DNA of 64,000 nt from Rhodanobacter sp. C06 (GCF_002001105.1 NZ_MUNP01000077.1:1-64000), one strand, 5' to 3'; numbered from the stretch's first letter, positions 15,830 to 24,875 are shown. Numbers and translations: made by a program. Notes: generated by a model not told the origin, from the sequence alone.

Positions 15830-17004
15830 GGATTGGCCTCACCCAAGATGCTTGCGCGGAGTGCGGTGAACGTTATCCGGTTGGCCAGCACGGCACCGTA
15901 AAATTCGCTCGCACGGCTGGCCATCACGCCACGCAGCGCCTCGTCATCGGCGAGCCTGGCAATTTCGGCGGCAAGGGCTTCGGCATCTGCAGCCGTGACG
16001 GCCGTGAACGGCATCTGCCCGAACCTTGCTGCGGCTCGCTCCAACCACGCGGTTCGTGCGGTGATTATCGGGCGCCCCATGCTTGCATAGGCATAGACCT
16101 TGTATGGACACACGCGCTGCGTCTTTGGACCGCCCCCGAACACGCCAAGGCAGATGTCGGCTTGCCTGATGCAGAACGCAAGTTGTGCCGGCGTCTTCCA
16201 CTCCCGCTCCCATGTCATGTTGGCCGCTCCGGCACGCAGAGCCGACTCCAGGATTTCTGCCTGCTGCCCAGTACCAACGATGGTAAACCGAATGTCCTGC
16301 CGCCCCGCCAAGAGCTTGGCCGCATCGACGATCGTCGAGATTCCGTGCAGCGGTACCAATGTGCCGACGAACAGGACGTTGCATGCCCCACGGTGGACAG
16401 GTGGCGGCGAAAGCGTGAACTCGCGCTCGTTGGTCGCGAGCGGAACAGCGATGAACAGCTCGCGCGGAAGGCGAAACAGCGACGCGTAGAATTCTGCATT
16501 CTGGTCAGTGTCCACTATCACGGCATCTGCAATGCCATATGCCCGTCGTTCGATGCGCCACAGAATCCTGGCCCGCCAATCGGCTGGTCGAAGCAGGCCG
16601 CGATCATTTACCACCGTATCGAACAGTGAGATGAATGCGTCTGCCACTATGCGCCGTGGCCGCAAGCCGCGCGGCACCAGCGACCATGCGAAGAGCAGTA
16701 TCGGCGCAGGATAGGGCACGTATGCGCGCACCGGTCGAGGACGCATTGCCAGCCCCTTTGCGATGACGCGCGCATGAGCCGATACAAACTTCCACGCCTT
16801 CGACAGCAGGCCGCCACGGGCGCGCATTGCGCCGCCTTCCCGAGGAAGCAGCGGGATGTTGATTTCGTTGACGTCGAAGTGCCGTCGAAGTCCTTGCATC
16901 GAATGAAGCGTGTTCGGGTAGGCTTCGCTTGCGGTATGAACGCCAATCACGGCCAATTTTGGCAGCGTACTCGCCGCCGCTGATTCAGCGCGCACGACGC
17001 ACAT
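15826..17004 (-). CDS. Glycosyltransferase family 4
   Basis: 392 aa GT-B enzyme. N-terminal Rossmann part (LPKLAVIGVHTASEAYPN), donor-domain motif NVLFVGTLVPLHGISTIVDAAKLL, FTIVGTGQQAEILE, and the nucleotide-sugar EX7E-like region KVYAYASMGRPIITA. GT4 enzymes are retaining transferases acting in the cytoplasm. Start ATG at 17004 overlaps the upstream gene by 20 bp; no closer ATG is better. Confidence 0.87.
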   Translation of the reverse strand: MCVVRAESAAASTLPKLAVIGVHTASEAYPNTLHSMQGLRRHFDVNEINIPLLPREGGAMRARGGLLSKAWKFVSAHARVIAKGLAMRPRPVRAYVPYPAPILLFAWSLVPRGLRPRRIVADAFISLFDTVVNDRGLLRPADWRARILWRIERRAYGIADAVIVDTDQNAEFYASLFRLPRELFIAVPLATNEREFTLSPPPVHRGACNVLFVGTLVPLHGISTIVDAAKLLAGRQDIRFTIVGTGQQAEILESALRAGAANMTWEREWKTPAQLAFCIRQADICLGVFGGGPKTQRVCPYKVYAYASMGRPIITARTAWLERAAARFGQMPFTAVTAADAEALAAEIARLADDEALRGVMASRASEFYGAVLANRITFTALRASILGEANP

Positions 17005-17896
17005 CCACCATCACGCCATCCCTGATACCGCGCAAGAAGGCGCCAATCTTGGTGAAACGGCCTGTCTCGAACAACAGTATTCCGACAGCCTCCGCAATGA
17101 CGCGTGCAAATTGCCGCAACGACCACAGCGGATGACGGTACGCATGCAGGCGCACGGTCCAGAGGGCATTTCGCGCGATGAAATACTTCCGCGAGGCCGG
17201 GTGGGCGGAAGACAGCGCACGTGCCCAGCGAACACCAGCGACAGGCGCTCCGATGGCATGACGCATCAACGGTTCCCGTGTCACGAAGACACCAGCACCA
17301 TGATCCGCTGCGCGCAGGCAGAATTCATGATCCACCGAATCGATGAAAAAGTCCTCGCGGAACCCATCGATGGCGAGCGCGAAGCCCACCGGTAACAACA
17401 TCCCGGAAGTGATCAATGTGGTCCTGCGGACTGGCGCGGATCTTTGCGAGCCCACGTGGTGCGCCAAGCGCCTCCGATGGACATCAACGTAGTTTGCTCC
17501 CAGCAAAAGCCTGCATGTTTTCAACGCACGCACAGAGGCAAGCATGGCTTCAGCAAAGCCTTCCACCGGCTCGGAATCCTGATCAAAGGTTACCGCCCAC
17601 GCATAGCCCGCCGCGTGCGCATCCCGCAAGCCACGGTTCAGCGCGGCGGCAATCCCGACGTTGTGGTCGTTTTGCAAAACCCTGATCTTGTCGTCTTCCC
17701 GAATCCGCAACGAACTGGAAGCATTGTCGATGACGAACACACGGCGAAATTCGGTGGACAAGCGATCCAATCGATCCGGAAACTCCGCGTCCGGCTGAAA
17801 TGTGACCACGATCGCGCAGATGCTGTCCAAGGTCGGAGGATGGACTGTTCGCCATGGATCCGGCTCCGCACCATGTGTTGGACTCGATCCCGACAT
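16985..17896 (-). CDS. Glycosyltransferase family 2
   Basis: 303 aa. Motifs ICAIVVTFQPDAEFPDRLDRL, VFVIDNASSSL, NVGIAAALNRGLRDAHAAG, AVTFDQDSEP and FIDSVDHEFCLRA are typical of rhamnosyl/galactofuranosyl-type GT2 enzymes. It is second in the minus-strand glycosyltransferase operon, 7 bp downstream of the DPM-synthase-like gene. Confidence 0.87.
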   Translation of the reverse strand: MSGSSPTHGAEPDPWRTVHPPTLDSICAIVVTFQPDAEFPDRLDRLSTEFRRVFVIDNASSSLRIREDDKIRVLQNDHNVGIAAALNRGLRDAHAAGYAWAVTFDQDSEPVEGFAEAMLASVRALKTCRLLLGANYVDVHRRRLAHHVGSQRSAPVRRTTLITSGMLLPVGFALAIDGFREDFFIDSVDHEFCLRAADHGAGVFVTREPLMRHAIGAPVAGVRWARALSSAHPASRKYFIARNALWTVRLHAYRHPLWSLRQFARVIAEAVGILLFETGRFTKIGAFLRGIRDGVMVDVRRAR

Positions 17897-17903
17897 GTGA
17901 GGC

Positions 17904-18758
17904 TCAGGTCAGCCGCCTGTACGTCAGCGCCGTGATCTGCTCGGACACTAGCCCGATCAGGAACACGATCACGGCTGCGCTCCATAGCAAGGTGCTGCCG
18001 TTGGTGAGGCGCCCATCGTGCGCGAAGGTCCATGCGTAGTTCGCGCAACCGAGCAGGAAGAATGTCGCCGCCGCCGGCACGAACAGCTTGAGCGGCGAAT
18101 ACAGCGTGGCGATCTTGAAGATGATCAGCAGGAAACGCACGCCGTCCTTGATCGGTTTGATATGACTCTTGCCCACGCGCTGCGCGGCCTTGATCGGCAG
18201 GTAGGCCACCGGGTAAGCGCTGCGGAAGAACGCCATGGTGCTGGTGGTGGGGTAGCTGAAGCCGTTGGGCAGCAGATGCAGGAATTCGCGGAACTTTTCC
18301 GCGCGCACGGCGCGGAAGCCGGAGGTGAGATCGGCCACCTCATGCCCTGTCATGCGGGTGGCCAGCCAGTTGTAAAGCGTATTGGCTACTCCGCGGCCCA
18401 CTCCGGCCTGGCTGCCCCAGTCGCGGGCACCGACCACCATGTCGTAGCCCTCGTCGAGCCTCGCCAGCAAGCGCGCCACGTCGGCCGGATCATGCTGGCC
18501 GTCACCGTCCATGAAGACGAGGAGGTCGCCGCTGGCGGCACGGGCACCACGCTTGATCGCCGCGCCGTTGCCCATCGAATACGGCGAGGAGAGACAGGCA
18601 ACCCCGGCTTCGGTGCAGATCCGGCGCGTCTCATCCGTCGAGCCATCGTCCACCACGATGACCTCGGCCTCGGGATGGGCGGCGCGCAACCGCGGCAACA
18701 GGTCGGCCAGCGCAGGGGCCTCGTTCTTGGCGGGCAGGATGATGCTTAGGTGGCTCAA
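17904..18758 (-). CDS. Polyprenyl-phosphate sugar transferase (dolichyl-phosphate mannose synthase-like GT2)
   Basis: 284 aa. Start is TTG at 18758, preceded by AGGGGA at normal spacing; no ATG is available nearby and the protein begins naturally (SHLSIILPAKNEA). GT2 core with VIVVDDGSTDETRRI, MGNGAAIKRGARAASG and FMDGDGQHDP, the hallmark of DPM1/GtrB-like enzymes, and two C-terminal membrane helices (FVPAAATFFLLGCANYAW and LLWSAAVIVFLIGLVS). Such enzymes load a sugar on undecaprenyl phosphate, the donor used by GT-C transferases; it could supply the paralogues at 4931-9298. First gene of the minus-strand operon, divergent from pilB. Confidence 0.88.
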   Translation of the reverse strand: MSHLSIILPAKNEAPALADLLPRLRAAHPEAEVIVVDDGSTDETRRICTEAGVACLSSPYSMGNGAAIKRGARAASGDLLVFMDGDGQHDPADVARLLARLDEGYDMVVGARDWGSQAGVGRGVANTLYNWLATRMTGHEVADLTSGFRAVRAEKFREFLHLLPNGFSYPTTSTMAFFRSAYPVAYLPIKAAQRVGKSHIKPIKDGVRFLLIIFKIATLYSPLKLFVPAAATFFLLGCANYAWTFAHDGRLTNGSTLLWSAAVIVFLIGLVSEQITALTYRRLT

Positions 18759-19071
18759 CGGCGTGTTCCCCTAGTCTCCGCGAATCATAACGTGAAGCTG
18801 GCACCACGACCGTGGCTCATGCACATGTTCGAAGCCTCCCGATGGCACTCTTGGGGATTTGCGCGTAGCCCATGCAAAAGCCAAAGACACCCCATCCCTC
18901 CCCTGCACGCAGGGGAGGGAGTCCCGCCAGTGCCTCGCCCCCCGTTGGTTGGGAAGGGAGGCAAACGTCTTGCTTTGGAGACTCGGGCGGCCTGCAAGAC
19001 GCTTTTCGCGGATGACCCGCGGCCCCGACTGGGGTAGATTCGGCGCCAATAGGGTCCGGGGATCGTCACTC
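18759..19071. other. Divergent intergenic region between the glycosyltransferase operon and pilB
   Basis: 313 bp holding a class A palindrome at 18889-18921 and otherwise no protein-like frame. It must contain the start regions of both units; I see no convincing -35/-10 or sigma-54 box. Confidence 0.5.
18889..18921. repeat. Class A palindromic repeat
   Basis: Hairpin CCCTCCCCTGC / GCAGGGGAGGG with centre AC, with only a short ACCCCAT remnant as left arm. Confidence 0.7.
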
Positions 19072-20793
19072 ATGTCATCTGCAATGCAAACGCCGCTCAC
19101 TGGGCTGACCGGGCTTGCGCGGCGGCTGGTAGCCGAAGGCCTGCTGCCTGAGGCCGACGCACGCCGCGCGGTTGTGGAAAGCGGCCAGCAACGCGTCACC
19201 CTGACCTCATGGCTGCTGGACCAGAATCTGGTGGACGGCCTGCGCCTGCTGCGCCTGGCTTCGCTGGAATTCGGCATGCCGATGCTGGACGTGGCTGCAA
19301 TGAACCCGGCGCAACTCCCGATCAACCTGGTCAGCGAGGCCCTGCTGACCAAGCATCGTGCGCTACCGCTGTTCCGGCGCGGCAAGCGCCTGTTCGTGGG
19401 CATCGCCGACCCCATGCAGCTGGATGCGTTGGAGGAGATCAAGTTCCACTCCAATTGCATGGTGGAGCCGATCCTGGTGGAGCGCAGCCAGCTCAACCGC
19501 ACCATCGACATCGCGCTCAGCAGCATGCACGACGTGATGCCAGACATGGGTGGCGACGACCTGGAGGACTTGGACACCGAGGGCGGCGATGTCGATGAGG
19601 CGCCAGGCGGTATAGACGCTACAGGCATCGACGACGCACCAGTGGTGAAGTTCGTCAACAAGATCCTGGTGGACGCGATCAAACGCGGCGCCTCGGACAT
19701 CCATTTCGAACCATTCGAGAGTCATTACCGCGTGCGCCTGCGCATGGACGGCATGTTGCGAGCGGTGGCCAGTCCGCCGCTGAAGCTCGCCAGCCGTATT
19801 TCCTCGCGCCTGAAGGTGATGGCGCAGTTGGACATCGCCGAGAAGCGGGTTCCGCAGGACGGTCGCATCAAGCTCAATCTCAGCAAGACCCGCGCGATCG
19901 ACTTCCGTGTGAGCTCGCTGCCCACGCTGTTCGGCGAGAAGATCGTGCTGCGTATCCTGGACGGCTCGGCGGCGAAGATCGGCATCGAGAAACTCGGTTA
20001 CGAGCCGAACCAGCAGAAGCTCTACGTCGATGCCATCCACAAGCCCTACGGCATGGTGCTGGTCACCGGACCCACAGGTTCGGGCAAGACAGTGTCGCTG
20101 TATACCGGCCTCAACATGCTGAACACCGCCGAGCGCAACATCTCCACGGTGGAAGACCCGGTGGAAATCCGCGTCGAGGGCATCAACCAGGTGCAGCAGA
20201 ACGTCAAGCGCGGCATGACCTTCGCCGCCGCGTTGCGCTCCTTCCTGCGCCAGGACCCGGACGTGATCATGGTGGGCGAGATCCGCGACCTGGAAACCGC
20301 CGAGATTGCGATCAAGGCTGCCCAGACCGGCCACATGGTGCTCTCCACCCTGCACACCAACGACGCGGCGCAGACCGTCGCGCGCCTGATGAACATGGGC
20401 ATCGCGCCGTACAACATCACCTCCTCGGTCACCCTGATCATCGCCCAGCGCCTGGCGCGTCGCCTGCACAGCTGCAAGAAGCCGCAGAGCCTTCCGCCGC
20501 AGGTGCTGCTGGCCGCCGGCTTCAGCCAGAAAGACATCGATGACGGCCTGACTCTTTACGAAGCAGGGGGCTGCGACGAGTGCAACGAGGGTTACAAGGG
20601 TCGCGTGGGCATTTACCAGGTGATGCCGATGCTGGAGGAAATCCAGAAGATCATCCTGCAAGGCGGCAATGCGCTGCAGATCGCCGAGGTGGCCAAGGCG
20701 GCCGGCATCAACGACTTGCGCGCCTCCGCCCTGCTCAAGGTGAAACAGGGCCTCACCAGCCTCACCGAGATCGACCGGGTGACCAAGGATTGA
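19072..20793 (+). CDS. pilB: Type IV pilus extension ATPase PilB
   Basis: 573 aa; start ATG at 19072, since upstream in-frame codons run through repeat DNA. N-terminal MshEN-like domain (LTSWLLDQNLV), then the secretion ATPase core with Walker A GPTGSGKT (residues about 332-339), Asp box (STVEDPVEIRVEGINQVQ), Walker B (DPDVIMVGEIRDLETAEIA) and His box (STLHTNDAAQTVARL). A C-terminal CDEC plus an upstream Cys form the usual zinc site. PilB powers pilin polymerisation at the inner membrane. It is first of pilB-pilC-pilD-coaE. Confidence 0.97.
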   Translation: MSSAMQTPLTGLTGLARRLVAEGLLPEADARRAVVESGQQRVTLTSWLLDQNLVDGLRLLRLASLEFGMPMLDVAAMNPAQLPINLVSEALLTKHRALPLFRRGKRLFVGIADPMQLDALEEIKFHSNCMVEPILVERSQLNRTIDIALSSMHDVMPDMGGDDLEDLDTEGGDVDEAPGGIDATGIDDAPVVKFVNKILVDAIKRGASDIHFEPFESHYRVRLRMDGMLRAVASPPLKLASRISSRLKVMAQLDIAEKRVPQDGRIKLNLSKTRAIDFRVSSLPTLFGEKIVLRILDGSAAKIGIEKLGYEPNQQKLYVDAIHKPYGMVLVTGPTGSGKTVSLYTGLNMLNTAERNISTVEDPVEIRVEGINQVQQNVKRGMTFAAALRSFLRQDPDVIMVGEIRDLETAEIAIKAAQTGHMVLSTLHTNDAAQTVARLMNMGIAPYNITSSVTLIIAQRLARRLHSCKKPQSLPPQVLLAAGFSQKDIDDGLTLYEAGGCDECNEGYKGRVGIYQVMPMLEEIQKIILQGGNALQIAEVAKAAGINDLRASALLKVKQGLTSLTEIDRVTKD

Positions 20794-20803
20794 GCTTCCG
20801 ACC

Positions 20804-20870
20804 CGGTAGGAGCGCACGGGTCATGCCGCGAAGCTGCGGTCGCCGCCACGGTTTCACGGCAGGAAAATGA
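20804..20870. repeat. Degenerate class B/C repeat half
   Basis: GGTAGGAGCGCACGGGTCATGCCGC follows the pilB stop without a clean matching right half. It is recognisable only by the GTAGGAGCGCAC start. Confidence 0.35.
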
Positions 20871-20942
20871 CGTAAGCTTCGGTATCAGAATGGTTCCGCG
20901 GTCCGAACGGCCCGCCGGAACGCACCATCAGGGGGACAGCGC

Positions 20943-22217
20943 ATGGCCACGGCTTCCGCAACTGCCAAGAGAGACCCGCGCGCGCTCGGCGCCGAGCGTT
21001 CCGCGGTCAGCAAACTCACCGTCTACGAGTGGGTGGCGCTGGACAAGCGCGGCAAGCGCATGAAGGGCGACATGCCGGCGAAGAATGCCTCGCTGGTGAA
21101 GGCCGAACTGCGCCGCCAGGGCATGAACCCGCAGACCGTGCGCGAGCGCGCCAAGCCGCTGTTCGGCGCTACCGGCAGCTCGGTGAAGCCGCGCGACGTG
21201 GCGGTGTTCAGCCGCCAGATCGCCACCATGATGAAGTCCGGCGTGCCACTGGTGCAGTCCTTCGACATCATCGCCGATGGCCAGAAGAACGTCCGCTTCA
21301 AGAACATACTGATGGATGTGAAACAGGGCCTGGAAGGTGGTCAGGCGCTGCACGAGGCGCTTGGCCGCTACCCGGTGCAGTTCGACGAGCTGTACCGTAA
21401 CCTGGTGCAAGCCGGCGAGGCTTCCGGCGTGCTGGACACCGTGCTGGACACCGTGGCCACCTACAAGGAGCGCACCGAGGCGCTGAAGAAGAAGATCAAG
21501 AAGGCGCTGTTCTACCCGATCATGGTGGTGGCGGTGGCCTTCCTGGTCTGCATGGTCATGCTGCTGTTCGTGGTGCCGGTGTTCGCGGAGACCTTCAAGA
21601 ATGCCGGGGCCGCTCTGCCAGCCCCCACGCAGTTTGTGGTCGCCGCATCGGAGTTCATGAAGAGCTGGTGGTGGCTGGTGCTGTTCATCATCATCGGCAG
21701 CGTGGTGGGCCTGATCGCAGGCAAGCGGCGTTCAGTGAAGTTCGCTCATTTTCTGGACCGCGTGACGCTGAAATTACCGGTGTTCGGCAAGATCATGCGT
21801 GAATCGGCGATCGCTCGCTTCGCCCGCACCCTGGGCGTGACTTTCCATGCTGGTGTGCCGCTGGTGGAGGCGCTGGACGCGGTCTCCGGCGCCACCGGCA
21901 GCGTGGTTTACGGTGATGCCGTGAAGCAGATGCGCGACGACATCTCGGTCGGTCACCAGCTGCAGTTGGCGATGAAGCAAACCGGGCTGTTCCCGAACAT
22001 GGTGGTGCAGATGACCGCGATCGGCGAGGAATCCGGCGCGCTGGACACCATGCTGTTCAAGGTCGCCGAGTTCTACGAGGAAGAGGTCGAGAACGCGGTC
22101 GATACCCTGTCCACCCTGCTCGAACCCATGATCATGGTGATCCTGGGTGTAGTGGTGGGTGGCATGGTGATCGCGCTGTACCTGCCGATCTTCAAGCTCG
22201 CCGGCACCGTGGGCTGA
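20943..22217 (+). CDS. pilC: Type IV pilus inner-membrane platform protein PilC
   Basis: 424 aa with two T2SF (GspF) domains. The first contains FSRQIATMMKSGVPLVQSF and GEASGVLDTVLDTVATY; the second contains FARTLGVTFHAGVPLVEALD and GEESGALDTMLFKVAEFYEEE. Three membrane segments are visible (about residues 190-215, 240-260 and 390-415). It couples PilB motion to pilin insertion. GGGGACAGC precedes the ATG at 20943. A 25-residue polar N-terminus is longer than in some homologues; starts at downstream Met codons are less likely. Confidence 0.96.
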   Translation: MATASATAKRDPRALGAERSAVSKLTVYEWVALDKRGKRMKGDMPAKNASLVKAELRRQGMNPQTVRERAKPLFGATGSSVKPRDVAVFSRQIATMMKSGVPLVQSFDIIADGQKNVRFKNILMDVKQGLEGGQALHEALGRYPVQFDELYRNLVQAGEASGVLDTVLDTVATYKERTEALKKKIKKALFYPIMVVAVAFLVCMVMLLFVVPVFAETFKNAGAALPAPTQFVVAASEFMKSWWWLVLFIIIGSVVGLIAGKRRSVKFAHFLDRVTLKLPVFGKIMRESAIARFARTLGVTFHAGVPLVEALDAVSGATGSVVYGDAVKQMRDDISVGHQLQLAMKQTGLFPNMVVQMTAIGEESGALDTMLFKVAEFYEEEVENAVDTLSTLLEPMIMVILGVVVGGMVIALYLPIFKLAGTVG

Positions 22218-22227
22218 TCGCGTTGCC

Positions 22228-22306
22228 GTAGGAGCGCACCCTGTGCGCGATTGCTTTTGGCCTTGATCGAAGCGCGAGGTCATTCGCGCACAGGGTGCGC
22301 TCCTAC
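22228..22306. repeat. Class B REP-like repeat
   Basis: GTAGGAGCGCACCCTGTGCG ... CGCACAGGGTGCGCTCCTAC, a near-perfect long inverted repeat with about 37 bp between arms. Intergenic between pilC and pilD; it is the cleanest copy of the element inserted in GT-C paralogue 2. Confidence 0.9.
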
Positions 22307-22353
22307 CGGCAAGTCCGTAAGCTTGGGCGCCCTGTAGCCACCACTCGACCCAC

Positions 22354-23211
22354 ATGCCCGATCTGCCCCTGACCGCCTGGATCACCCTCGCCGCCGTGCT
22401 CGGCCTGCTGGTGGGCAGTTTCCTCAACGTGGTGATCCTGCGCCTGCCCGAGCGCATGGCGGCCGAATGGCGGCGCGAGGCGCGCGACGTGCTGGAGCTG
22501 GAGGCTGGCGACGAGGCCCTGCCGCCCGGCATCGTGCGCGAGTCTTCGCACTGCCCGCACTGCAAGCATCCCCTGTCGGCCGCGGACAACATCCCGCTGT
22601 TCGGCTGGCTGCTGCTGGCCGGACGTTGCCGCTACTGCAAGGCGCGGATCTCGATCCAGTACCCGCTGGTGGAGCTGCTGAGCGGCGTGCTGAGCGCCGC
22701 CGTGGTGTGGAAGCTGGGTCCGACCTGGCCCGCGCTGGCCGGGCTCGTGCTGACCTGGACGCTGGTCGCGTTGTCCGGCATCGACTTCCGCACCCAGCTG
22801 CTGCCTGACCAACTCACCCTGCCCCTGCTGTGGCTGGGCCTGCTGCTGGCGCTGAAGCCGCTGTTCGTGGAGCCCACCACCGCGATCCTCGGCGCGGCCA
22901 TCGGCTACCTCAGCCTGTGGAGCGTGTACTGGCTGTTCAAGCTGCTGACCGGCAAGGAAGGCATGGGTCACGGCGACTTCAAGCTGCTGGCCGCGCTGGG
23001 CGCGTGGATGGGGCCGCTGGCGATCCTGCCGATCGTGCTGCTGTCCTCGCTGATCGGCGCCATCGTGGGCGGCAGTCTGATCGCGCTCTCCCGCCATGAG
23101 CGTGGCGTGCCGATGCCGTTCGGCCCGTTCATCGCGATGGCCGGCTGGGTGTGGTTCATCGCCGGCGACGCCCTGCTGCACGCCTACCTGCAGTTCACCG
23201 GGCTGCGATGA
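22354..23211 (+). CDS. pilD: Prepilin peptidase / N-methyltransferase PilD
   Basis: 285 aa polytopic enzyme. The N-terminal cytoplasmic loop has the zinc tetracysteine C67-x2-C70 ... C92-x2-C95. The catalytic aspartates are D144 (SGIDFRTQLLPD) and D208 in GMGHGDFKLLAALGAWMG, the GxGD motif. It removes prepilin leaders and methylates the new N-terminal Phe of PilA. Its last codon overlaps coaE by ATGA. Confidence 0.97.
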   Translation: MPDLPLTAWITLAAVLGLLVGSFLNVVILRLPERMAAEWRREARDVLELEAGDEALPPGIVRESSHCPHCKHPLSAADNIPLFGWLLLAGRCRYCKARISIQYPLVELLSGVLSAAVVWKLGPTWPALAGLVLTWTLVALSGIDFRTQLLPDQLTLPLLWLGLLLALKPLFVEPTTAILGAAIGYLSLWSVYWLFKLLTGKEGMGHGDFKLLAALGAWMGPLAILPIVLLSSLIGAIVGGSLIALSRHERGVPMPFGPFIAMAGWVWFIAGDALLHAYLQFTGLR

Positions 23212-23816
23212 ACAGCTACGTCGTCGCCCTCACCGGCGGCATTGCCGCCGGCAAGAGCGCGGTGACGCGCCGTTTCGCCGCGCTGGGGGTGCCGGTGCAC
23301 GACGCCGACGTCGCTGCACGTGAGGTGGTCGTGCCTGGCAGCGAAGGCCTGGCCGCCGTGGTCTCCGCCTTCGGCGACGAGGTGCTGGATGCCGAAGGCC
23401 GGCTGGATCGTCCGGCCATGCGTCATCGCGTGTTCGCCGATCCGGCGGCGCGACGCACGCTGGAAGGCATCATCCATCCCCGCGTGCGCCAGTGGCTGCA
23501 CGAATGTGCGCTGGCCGGCACCACGCCTTACTGCCTGCTGGCGATCCCCTTGCTGGCCGAGAACATCGGGCACTACCGTTGGGTCGACCGCGTGCTGCTG
23601 GTCGATGCGCCGGTGGAGCTGCAACTGGCCAGGCTGATCGCCCGCGATGGCATCGACGAGGCGCTGGCCCGGCGCATGCTTGCACAGCAGGCCCGCCGCG
23701 AGCAGCGGCTGACGCTGGCCCACGACGTGATCGACAACAGCGGCGACGAGGCGGCGCTGGATGCGGCTGTCGCGAAGCTGCATCAACGTTACCTGGTACT
23801 GGCTGTGAACCGGTAA
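23208..23816 (+). CDS. coaE: Dephospho-CoA kinase
   Basis: 202 aa. P-loop GGIAAGKS (residues 10-17), HDADVAAREVV, HPRVRQW and PLLAENIGHYRWVDRVLLVDAP are family hallmarks. It catalyses the last step of CoA synthesis. Start ATG at 23208 overlaps the pilD stop; the pilD-coaE pairing is conserved in gammaproteobacteria. Confidence 0.96.
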   Translation: MNSYVVALTGGIAAGKSAVTRRFAALGVPVHDADVAAREVVVPGSEGLAAVVSAFGDEVLDAEGRLDRPAMRHRVFADPAARRTLEGIIHPRVRQWLHECALAGTTPYCLLAIPLLAENIGHYRWVDRVLLVDAPVELQLARLIARDGIDEALARRMLAQQARREQRLTLAHDVIDNSGDEAALDAAVAKLHQRYLVLAVNR

Positions 23817-23830
23817 GACCGGCCACCAAT

Positions 23831-23872
23831 CACCCCTCCTCCTGCGCGCAGGGGGAGGCTGGGAGGGGGTGA
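23831..23872. repeat. Class A palindromic repeat with right arm
   Basis: Hairpin CACCCCTCCTCCTGC / GCAGGGGGAGG plus arm CTGGGAGGGGGTGAG. It lies between the convergent ends of coaE and ldcA. Confidence 0.75.
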
Positions 23873-23890
23873 GGCTTTTGCCACAAGAGC

Positions 23891-23929
23891 ACCCCACCCC
23901 GGCCCTCCCCTGCAAGCAGGGGAGGGGGA
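23891..23929. repeat. Class A palindromic repeat with left arm
   Basis: Arm ACCCCACCCCGG then hairpin CCCTCCCCTGC / GCAGGGGAGGG. It forms an inverted pair with 23831-23872, arms inward like the DUF559 cassettes, but with only about 20 bp between: possibly an emptied cassette. Confidence 0.75.
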
Positions 23930-23954
23930 AACAGCCCAGTCTTCGCGCGATGGA

Positions 23955-24875
23955 TTACTTGAGGTGCGGGTAGCCGGCGAAATCCAGCTGCGCCCCCGCG
24001 CCCTTCACACGCAGCCGCGCCGGCACGCCGAACGGCAGGGTGAACTTGTCCGGCACGTGGCCGAACGGCAGGCCGTCCAGCACCGGGATGCCGGCGACGC
24101 GCCGGATCTGCGCGAAGCCTTCGGCCAGGCCGTAGCCGTTGTCGTAGGTGCTGGGCCGGCAATCGGTGAAATCGCCGAGGATCAGCGCGCGCTGGCGACC
24201 CAGCACGCCGGACAGATGCAGCTGGTAGAGCAGGCGCTCGATGCGGAACGGCGGCTCGCCCACGTCCTCCACGAACAGGATGCCGCCGTCGATGCGCGGG
24301 AAGTACGGTGTGCCGAGCAGGCTGCAGATCATCGCGAGATTGCCGCCCCACAGCGGGCCTTCGAGGTCCAGTGCATGCTCGCCGCTGCTGGTCCACTCCG
24401 CACTGCCCTGCGCCGCGCGCACGATGCGCCAGAAATGCGGCACGGTCAGTGCGCTCAAAGTCTCGACGCCGAAGTCGGGCCCGAGCATGGGGCCGCCGAA
24501 GCTGACGAGGCCGCACTTCGCGTGCAGCGCCAGCTGGATCGCGGTGAAGTCGCTGTGACCTACCAGCACCGTATTCGTGCCAGCCAGCCGCTCGCGCAAT
24601 GCGTCGTAGTGCAGGTGTTCCAGCAGGCGCGTGGCACCGTAGCCGCCGCGGATCGCCAGTGCGATGTCGGGCAGCGCGTCCAGCGCGGCGAGCGCGTTGA
24701 GGTCGGCGGCACGTTCGACGTCGCTGCCGGCGTAGCGCAGTTCGGTGCGTTCCAGCACGTCGAGGCCATCCAGCGTGCAGCCGGCCTCGCGCAGGCGGGT
24801 CACGCCGCGCGCCATCGCGGCGCGATCATGCGGGTAGCCGGAGGGGGCGATCAGGCGGACGCGGGTGGCGGGCAT
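23955..24875 (-). CDS. ldcA: LD-carboxypeptidase (muramoyltetrapeptide carboxypeptidase, S66 family)
   Basis: 306 aa; start ATG 24875 (MPATRVRLIAPSGYP). S66 hallmarks: RGGYGATRLLEHL, nucleophile Ser108 in VGHSDFTAIQ, Glu in VEDVGEPPFRIERLLYQL and the His in LPFGHVPDKFTLPFGVPARL. It removes the terminal D-Ala from tetrapeptides in cytoplasmic murein recycling. It lies downstream of ribB on the same strand, separated by a class C repeat. Confidence 0.93.
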   Translation of the reverse strand: MPATRVRLIAPSGYPHDRAAMARGVTRLREAGCTLDGLDVLERTELRYAGSDVERAADLNALAALDALPDIALAIRGGYGATRLLEHLHYDALRERLAGTNTVLVGHSDFTAIQLALHAKCGLVSFGGPMLGPDFGVETLSALTVPHFWRIVRAAQGSAEWTSSGEHALDLEGPLWGGNLAMICSLLGTPYFPRIDGGILFVEDVGEPPFRIERLLYQLHLSGVLGRQRALILGDFTDCRPSTYDNGYGLAEGFAQIRRVAGIPVLDGLPFGHVPDKFTLPFGVPARLRVKGAGAQLDFAGYPHLK

